A stretch of 36,664 nt of DNA. Source: Myxococcus sp. CA023 (GTDB taxonomy: Bacteria > Myxococcota > Myxococcia > Myxococcales > Myxococcaceae). Every line of letters begins with the position of its first letter. Within the stretch, counting starts at the first letter, position 1. A model generated the notes under the pieces. That model searched no databases. It saw nothing but the letters and a program-made list of their open reading frames with translations, and was not told where the DNA came from. The stretch lies in assembly GCF_010998615.1 (NCBI RefSeq), contig NZ_JAAEAH010000092.1, positions 1-36,664 on the forward strand, written 5' to 3'. Shown one piece after another: positions 31,985 through 36,664 of the stretch. Made by a program: the position numbers and the translations under genes.

Positions 31985-32331
31985 GGGCGCTGTGCGCGGT
32001 GATGGTGGGCCTGCTCTTGTGCGGGCCCGGGGTGGCGGAGGCGGCGAAGCTGCGCACGCAGCACACGGGGACGGTCAACCTCAACGAGGCCAGCGCGGCG
32101 GAGTTGGATTTGCTGCCGGGCGTCGGTGAGAAGGCGGCGCAGCGCATCATCGCGCACCGCCAGAAGCGGCCTTTCAAACGCGTGGAGGAACTGGTGCGCG
32201 TGAAGGGCTTCGGCAAGAAGAAGTTTCTCAAGCTCAAGGCGCACCTGGCGCTGAGCGGGCCCACGACGCTGCGAGTCGAACAGGTGCCCGCCCCTCCTGA
32301 GAGAAAGGAGGTGAGCGCGACGAACGACTGA
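31981..32331 (+). CDS. ComEA-like helix-hairpin-helix DNA-binding protein
   Basis: 116 residues from GTG 31981, translationally coupled to the previous gene. Signal peptide MRALCAVMVGLLLCGPGVAEA. The mature part is a ComEA-type double helix-hairpin-helix module: GTVNLNEASAAELDLLPGVGEKAAQRIIAHRQKRPFKRVEELVRVKGFGKKKFLKLKAHL, residues about 38-95. Such periplasmic proteins bind double-stranded DNA and help pull it in during natural transformation; related proteins without a competence role also exist. The C-terminal ~20 residues are Pro/Glu/Lys-rich. No comEC or pilus gene is in the window. Confidence 0.9.
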   Translation: MRALCAVMVGLLLCGPGVAEAAKLRTQHTGTVNLNEASAAELDLLPGVGEKAAQRIIAHRQKRPFKRVEELVRVKGFGKKKFLKLKAHLALSGPTTLRVEQVPAPPERKEVSATND

Positions 32332-32354
32332 GACTGAAAGCTCCGACAAATGGG

Positions 32355-32398
32355 GGGCCGCCGCCCGGGATTTCTCTCGTGGCCTGGTGCGGCGGCCC
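32355..32398 (+). terminator. Hairpin after comEA-like gene
   Basis: Perfect 10-bp arms GGGCCGCCGC (32355-32364) and GCGGCGGCCC (32389-32398) with a 24-nt loop, 24 nt after the comEA-like stop. No T-run follows, so termination is only a suggestion. Confidence 0.4.
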
Positions 32399-32486
32399 TG
32401 TCGTGGACGGGCCCATGAGGGGCAAACAGGGAAGCGCCCCTTGGGAGCGGTAGCCATCCTGGAGTGGATTGGTACCATCCGCCGCC

Positions 32487-34190
32487 ATGAACCGACGCCT
32501 GACGAACCTGCTCACCGCGCTGCCTGTCACCGCCGCGCTGGTTGCTCCGCCCGTGCTCGCCTGCACCAGCATGCTGGTCTCCAAGGGAGCCACGGCGGAT
32601 GGAGCCACCTTCATCACCTACGCCGCGGACGCGCACGAGCTGTACGGCGAGCTGTACTACACGCCCGCGCGCCGCCACGCGCCGGACGCCACGCGCGACA
32701 TCATCGAGTGGGACACCGGCAAGTTCCTGGGCCGCATCCCCCAGCCCGCCGCGACGTATTCGGTGGTGGGCAACATGAACGAGCACCAGCTCTCCATCGG
32801 CGAGTCCACGTTCGGCGGACGCGAGGAGCTGGCGGGTCCCGCGGGCATCATCGACTACGGCTCGCTCATGTACATCGCGCTGGAGCGCGCGAAGACGGCG
32901 CGCGAGGCCATCCAGGTGATGACGACCCTGGTCGCCGAGCACGGCTATGCCTCCAGCGGTGAGTCGTTCTCCATCGCCGACCCGAAGGAGGCCTGGCTGC
33001 TGGAGATGATTGGCAAGGGCAAGGGCGAGAAAGGCGCGGTGTGGGTGGCCCGCAAGCTGCCCGACGGGTACCTCTCCGCGCACGCCAACCAGGCGCGCAT
33101 CGGCACGTTCCCGCAGAACGAGAAGCAGACGACGTTCTACTCGCCGGATGTTATCTCCTTCGCCCGGGCGAAGGGCTGGTTCAAGGGCGCGGACAAGGAC
33201 TTCAACTTCGCGGAGACGTACAACCCCATCGACTTCGGCGGGCAGCGGTTCTCCGAGGCGCGCGTGTGGAGCATCTTCCGGCGCGCGGCGCCGTCGATGA
33301 AGCTGGGCGCGGAGTACGCGGACGGCGCGGCGCCCCAGAAGCGGCTGCCGCTGTGGGTGAAGCCGGACAAGAAGCTGTCCGTGCAGGACACCATGGCGCT
33401 GATGCGGGACCACTTCACGGGCACGCCGCTGGACATGACGAAGGACGTGGGCGCGGGCCCCTACGCGGCGCCGTACCGCTGGCGGCCGATGACGTGGGAG
33501 GTGGACGGCAAGCAGTACGTCCATGAGCGCGCCATCTCCACGCAGCAGACGGGCTTCTCCTTCGTCGCGCAGATGCGGGACTGGCTGCCGGCGCCCATTG
33601 GCGGCGTGCTCTGGTTCGGCGTGGACGACACCTTCACCACCGTCTACACGCCCATGTACGCCGGCATCCGGCAGGTGCCGCGCAACTTCGCGCAGGGCGT
33701 GGCCAGCCGCGGAGAGTTCTCCTGGGACTCCTCCTTCTGGGTGTTCAACTGGGTGTCGAACCAGGCCTACGGGCGCTGGAGCGACATGGTGAATGACGTG
33801 CAGAAGGAGCAGGGCGCGCTGGAAGGCCAGTTCCTCGCGGACCAGGCCGACGTCGAGAAGCGCGCCCAGGAGCAGTTCAAGCGCAGCCCCGAGGAGGCGC
33901 GCCAGTACCTCACCGACTACTCGCTCCAGCAGGGTGAGAAGGTCCACACCCGCTGGCGCAAGCTCGGTGAGACGCTGCTCGTGAAGTACATCGACGGCAA
34001 CGTGCGCGATGAGATGGGCAAGGTGAACCATCCCAAGTACCAGGAGGCCTGGTACCGGCGCATCGTCCAGGAGAATGGCAAGGCGCTGCAGATGCCCGCC
34101 AAGCCCGCGGAGCCCGCCGCCGCTCCGGCTCCCGCGCCCGCCCCTGCTCAGAAGCCGGCGCCCAAGCCCACCGTGGCCCCCGCGCCGTAA
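32487..34190 (+). CDS. Peptidase family C69 dipeptidase, exported
   Basis: 567 residues from ATG 32487. Signal peptide ends ...VAPPVLA and the next residue is Cys26 in CTSMLVSKGATADG, the N-terminal nucleophile of the C69 (PepD-like) Ntn-hydrolases, exposed by signal cleavage. Family motifs follow: GNMNEHQLSIGESTFGGRE, SSGESFSIADPKEAWLLEMIGKGKG, VARKLPDGYLSAHANQARIG. It should cleave dipeptides or short peptides outside the cytoplasm. The C-terminus has a Pro/Ala/Lys tail (APAPAPAPAQKPAPKPTVAPAP), perhaps for the cell wall or a flexible spacer. Possibly a nutritional enzyme, fitting a predatory lifestyle. The gene appears to be a single transcription unit ending at the hairpin at 34201. Confidence 0.92.
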   Translation: MNRRLTNLLTALPVTAALVAPPVLACTSMLVSKGATADGATFITYAADAHELYGELYYTPARRHAPDATRDIIEWDTGKFLGRIPQPAATYSVVGNMNEHQLSIGESTFGGREELAGPAGIIDYGSLMYIALERAKTAREAIQVMTTLVAEHGYASSGESFSIADPKEAWLLEMIGKGKGEKGAVWVARKLPDGYLSAHANQARIGTFPQNEKQTTFYSPDVISFARAKGWFKGADKDFNFAETYNPIDFGGQRFSEARVWSIFRRAAPSMKLGAEYADGAAPQKRLPLWVKPDKKLSVQDTMALMRDHFTGTPLDMTKDVGAGPYAAPYRWRPMTWEVDGKQYVHERAISTQQTGFSFVAQMRDWLPAPIGGVLWFGVDDTFTTVYTPMYAGIRQVPRNFAQGVASRGEFSWDSSFWVFNWVSNQAYGRWSDMVNDVQKEQGALEGQFLADQADVEKRAQEQFKRSPEEARQYLTDYSLQQGEKVHTRWRKLGETLLVKYIDGNVRDEMGKVNHPKYQEAWYRRIVQENGKALQMPAKPAEPAAAPAPAPAPAQKPAPKPTVAPAP

Positions 34191-34200
34191 CACCCCGTCC

Positions 34201-34228
34201 TGGAGCGGGGAGCCTTCTCCCCGCTCCA
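34201..34228 (+). terminator. Strong hairpin after the C69 peptidase gene
   Basis: Perfect 12-bp inverted repeat TGGAGCGGGGAG (34201-34212), loop CCTT, CTCCCCGCTCCA (34217-34228), 10 nt after the stop. It lacks a T-run, as is common in high-GC genomes. Confidence 0.7.
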
Positions 34229-34393
34229 CGGACGGCGCTGCGTCCCCTGCGCGTCAGCCCCAGGCATCCGTCATCAGGCTGATGATTCCTGCTCCACCCC
34301 CTCTGGACACAACATCGGCCACACCGGCGCCGAGAATGAGGAATAAGCGCACATCAACCTCCTGGCACTCACCAGGATGAGGGGGACAGAGCC

Positions 34394-35557
34394 ATGGGTC
34401 GCATCACGAACAACACGACGAAGACGTCCAGCATCACGCCCACGCGGACGACTGGCACGCCGCCGCCTCCGCCTCCGCCGAAGACGTCCTCGGCGCCGTC
34501 GACGTCGACTGGCATTCCGACGCCGCCGGATGCCTTCGTGTCCGGCACGCCCACCAACACCGTCCGCACCCCGAGCCTCACGCCGCCGCTCCCGCCTCCC
34601 ACGCTGGGCGGCGCGAAGGCGCCCGTCACCACCCCGCCGACGACCGTCCCCGTCGCGATCGGCCCCGCCGTCCTCCGGGATGACACGGTCATCGCGCCCT
34701 TCGTGTCCCAGGGCGTGCCCCGGGGCGCCATCAAGAACATCAGCGACGGCGGCTTCTCCGCGCTCCAGGGCCTGCAGCGGAACCAGGGCGACGCCAGCTC
34801 CGCCGACTTCGCCACCCTCAAGGCGGAAGTCGGCCCCAAGGCCGACCTCATCCGCGCGGTGTTCGCCCAGGGCGGGCCGCACGTGAAGGCGGGTGACGCG
34901 GAGCGCGTCAAACTGGCCAACGTATTCAATGAAGGCTTCACCGTGGACAACGCCACGGTGGAGAACTACCGCAAGCAGATGAGCGTGCTCACGGAGGGGA
35001 AGTTCGGGCCCTACGTGGAGATGGCGAACACCCACCTGACGCAGAACCAGAAGGACTACCCGAAGACGGCCACCAGCGTGGCGAACATCAACGGGCTCTC
35101 CGACGAGGGCAAGGTCTCCCTCTACAAATACACACAGGAGAAGTTCAAGCCGTACAACGGCCAGGTCCTCTTCCCCCTGGCAAAGAATGGCGCCGGCCCC
35201 ACGTCTCAGGCGCTGCGCAACAACCTGGATGGCATTGCAGTCACCCGCGCGGCCCTCAACGAGCTGCCGAAGTTCCAGGGCACCGTGTTCCGCGGCGACA
35301 GCAAGAAGTACTACGACGCCTACACGAAGGACGCCGTCATCACCCGGGATGCATTCACCAGCACGGCGAAGAACCCGGACGCGAAGTTCGATGGCGACGC
35401 CATCCTCGAAATCCGGACCAAGACGGGCCGCGACATCCAGGGCGCCTCACTCAAGCCGGGTGAGGAGGAGGTGCTCATCCCGCCCGGTGCCACCTTCAAG
35501 GTCCTGGACCGGGACGACACGGGCTCCATCCTCCGGCTCACGCTCGAGGAGCTCTGA
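34394..35557 (+). CDS. ADP-ribosyltransferase-like protein, putative effector/toxin
   Basis: 387 residues from ATG 34394, with GAGGGGG about 9 nt upstream. No signal peptide. Residues 1-90 are a Thr/Pro-rich disordered stretch with a run of seven Pro. The C-terminal half has the R-S-E signature of arginine-type mono-ADP-ribosyltransferases: Arg300 in FQGTVFRGDS, the F-T-S-T motif (321-324), and ExE at E357-x-E359 in PGEEEVLIPPGATFKVL. Such enzymes transfer ADP-ribose from NAD+ to a target, usually Arg. The middle, YKYTQEKFKPYN, fits the domain start near residue 235. The gene stands alone; no immunity gene is evident beside it. A self-acting regulatory transferase is the alternative to a secreted toxin. 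Confidence 0.82.
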   Translation: MGRITNNTTKTSSITPTRTTGTPPPPPPPKTSSAPSTSTGIPTPPDAFVSGTPTNTVRTPSLTPPLPPPTLGGAKAPVTTPPTTVPVAIGPAVLRDDTVIAPFVSQGVPRGAIKNISDGGFSALQGLQRNQGDASSADFATLKAEVGPKADLIRAVFAQGGPHVKAGDAERVKLANVFNEGFTVDNATVENYRKQMSVLTEGKFGPYVEMANTHLTQNQKDYPKTATSVANINGLSDEGKVSLYKYTQEKFKPYNGQVLFPLAKNGAGPTSQALRNNLDGIAVTRAALNELPKFQGTVFRGDSKKYYDAYTKDAVITRDAFTSTAKNPDAKFDGDAILEIRTKTGRDIQGASLKPGEEEVLIPPGATFKVLDRDDTGSILRLTLEEL

Positions 35558-35797
35558 GCGCCCGCCCGCCCGGTATCCGGCCCTCATGGCGGGGGGATGG
35601 CTCACGGCGGCCCTCCCCACCGGGTCCGCTGGGGCTCATGTCGCCGCCCGGGGCCTGCCTGAGCCTTCGAAAAGCCTCCGGCTTGACGTCCGGCTTGCGA
35701 GCGGTCAACAGCCAACGGTTTTTCAGCAGCAGGTCGGACGGCGACGCGATAGACCTGCTGCGACTCAAACCATTGGCTTGAGACACGGAGGCAGCAG
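35558..35797 (+). promoter_or_regulatory. marR leader with nested inverted repeats
   Basis: Outer arms GCCAACGGTTT (35711-35721) and AAACCATTGGC (35767-35777) flanked by TCAA/TTGA, and inner arms GCAGCAGGTC (35726-35735) and GACCTGCTGC (35752-35761), form one nested dyad of about 78 bp (35705-35782) that ends 4 nt before GGAGG of the MarR gene. A smaller stem AAGCC/GGCTT lies at 35672-35684. It may be an operator pair for MarR or a leader hairpin. Confidence 0.6.
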
Positions 35798-36361
35798 GTG
35801 ACAGCAGAAGAATCCCCGAAGGGACCGGCAGAAGATCCGCTGGGACCCCACGAAGGCGAGCGGACCTACAAAGGGCCGCCCCTTGGTGAAGTGCTCGAAT
35901 TCATGCGACTGCTCTGGGCCGTGGACCACGGGCTCCAGTCCACGTCGAAGCGCATGGAGTCCACGCTGGGACTCACGGGTCCACAGCGCCTGGTCATCCG
36001 CCTGGTGGGGCGCTTCCCCGACATCACCGCGGGCATGCTCGCGCAGATCCTCCACGTCCATCCCAGCACCCTGACGGGCGTGCTCAAGCGCCTGGAGAAG
36101 CGGGGCCTGCTGGAGCGCAAGTCCGACCCGCTCGACGGGCGCAAGGCGCTGTTCTCCCTGACGGACGAGGGGCGCTCGCTCGACATCCCCTCCGAGGGCA
36201 CGGTGGAGTCGTCGGTGCAGCGCGTGCTGTCGCGCCTTTCGCGGTCTAATATCGTCGCGACGCAGGAAGTACTCACCGCGCTGGCCCAGGAGCTGGGCGG
36301 CGTCCCCATGCATGAAGTCGAGTACGACGAGGCGGGCGCCCGCAAGCAAGTCGTCCGATGA
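35798..36361 (+). CDS. MarR-family transcriptional regulator
   Basis: 187 residues from GTG 35798, with GGAGG 6 nt upstream. Winged-helix DNA-binding core: LGLTGPQRLVIRLVGRFPDITAGMLAQILHVHPSTLTGVLKRLEKRGLLERKSDPLDGRKALFSLTDEG, about residues 55-125, the standard MarR helix-turn-helix and beta-wing (DPLDGRK). The first ~25 residues are an added acidic/Pro tail. MarR proteins bind palindromes as dimers and often repress their own gene and an adjacent efflux or detoxification gene; the nested dyad just upstream and the start of another gene downstream fit that. Ligand unknown. Confidence 0.92.
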   Translation: MTAEESPKGPAEDPLGPHEGERTYKGPPLGEVLEFMRLLWAVDHGLQSTSKRMESTLGLTGPQRLVIRLVGRFPDITAGMLAQILHVHPSTLTGVLKRLEKRGLLERKSDPLDGRKALFSLTDEGRSLDIPSEGTVESSVQRVLSRLSRSNIVATQEVLTALAQELGGVPMHEVEYDEAGARKQVVR

Positions 36362-36611
36362 GCCGGCGGCCCGCCCGCTCCCTTGCCGCTGCTGGGGAAG
36401 CGTGTGGTGGGCTTCGTAGGAAGGGCGAGCCCGGTGGACCGCGTCACCTCCCGGACCCTCGCCCTTGTGTCTCCTTCCAGCGCCAGACACCTGGAGCCCT
36501 TCGAATGGGCTCCTGGGTCGTTATGCTTCGCAAGAAGGGGCCGGCTGCTAGAAAATCGGGAAATAGGCAGCCCCACCAGGGGTTGCCTCGTCACTGAGCG
36601 GACAGGACAGC
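36362..36611 (+). other. Non-coding stretch with three hairpins
   Basis: Three inverted repeats in a row: AAGGGCGAG (36421-36429) / CTCGCCCTT (36458-36466); GGAGCCC (36493-36499) / GGGCTCC (36507-36513); GGCAGCCCC (36566-36574) / GGGGTTGCC (36579-36587). The first two could end the marR transcript; the third lies 24 nt before the next start and may be a leader structure. Confidence 0.5.
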
Positions 36612-36664
36612 GTGAACCTCGACACACCGCAGACACCAGGCCCCGAGCTCCCGCCTCCGTCCCC
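36612..36664 (+). CDS. Probable start of next gene, cut by right edge
   Basis: GTG at 36612 with AGGACAGC upstream opens a frame reading VNLDTPQTPGPELPPPSP to the edge. The codon bias is like its neighbours and the same strand as marR. Too short to identify; a transport component regulated by MarR would be usual. Confidence 0.4.
   Translation, partial: MNLDTPQTPGPELPPPS

Overview
The window looks like chromosomal DNA of a myxobacterium, most likely Myxococcaceae (Myxococcus, Corallococcus or Pyxidicoccus type). The signs are very high GC with strong third-position GC bias, two large Ser/Thr protein kinases, FHA-domain proteins, many lipoproteins with Asp/Ala/Gly/Pro-rich spacers, a FIST plus hybrid-domain histidine kinase pair, and no insertion sequence, phage or tRNA that I could see. 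Almost every base is coding. Genus is an inference; no marker gene was compared.

Left part (1-10.1 kb). A Ser/Thr kinase runs off the left edge. Facing away from it is a C39-like cysteine-peptidase protein with no signal peptide. A tandem pair of paralogous lipoproteins follows, each with the same leader and a hairpin next to the ribosome binding site. Then come rapZ and hprK (overlapping by 4 bp, with no PTS gene nearby), and divergently a HIT-family hydrolase and a DUF1275 membrane protein. A fused membrane/spermidine-synthase-like protein and an ABC ATPase of BtuD/FecE type complete this part.

Central part (9.3-26.1 kb), entirely on the minus strand. This is the most interesting region: a cobalamin (vitamin B12) acquisition locus under two separate cobalamin riboswitches. 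Riboswitch 2 (about 24300-24516) leads btuB, a Cys-rich beta-propeller lipoprotein, btuF and btuC. Riboswitch 1 (about 18417-18606), just after btuC, leads a second propeller-like lipoprotein, a lipoprotein with a 'LVFENTF ... FDLDAV' type domain and a Rieske [2Fe-2S] protein, all joined by 4-bp start/stop overlaps. Then come an FHA-GAF-cyclase protein whose cyclase catalytic residues are lost, a 1204-residue transmembrane Ser/Thr kinase, and the ABC ATPase 4 nt after the kinase. No other transporter ATPase lies in the window, so this may be the ATPase for BtuCF, displaced by signalling genes. Upstream of riboswitch 2 are an FHA protein, a small lipoprotein and an outer-membrane barrel-like protein.

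Right part (26.2-36.7 kb). An NHL/Vgb-type propeller lipoprotein (minus) is divergent from a FIST sensor protein and a GAF-PAS-PAS-GAF histidine kinase (plus). Next are a small conserved protein overlapping a ComEA-like DNA-binding protein, a C69-family dipeptidase ending at a strong hairpin, an ADP-ribosyltransferase-like protein with an R-S-ExE signature, and a MarR regulator preceded by a long nested inverted repeat. The start of one more gene is probably cut by the right edge.
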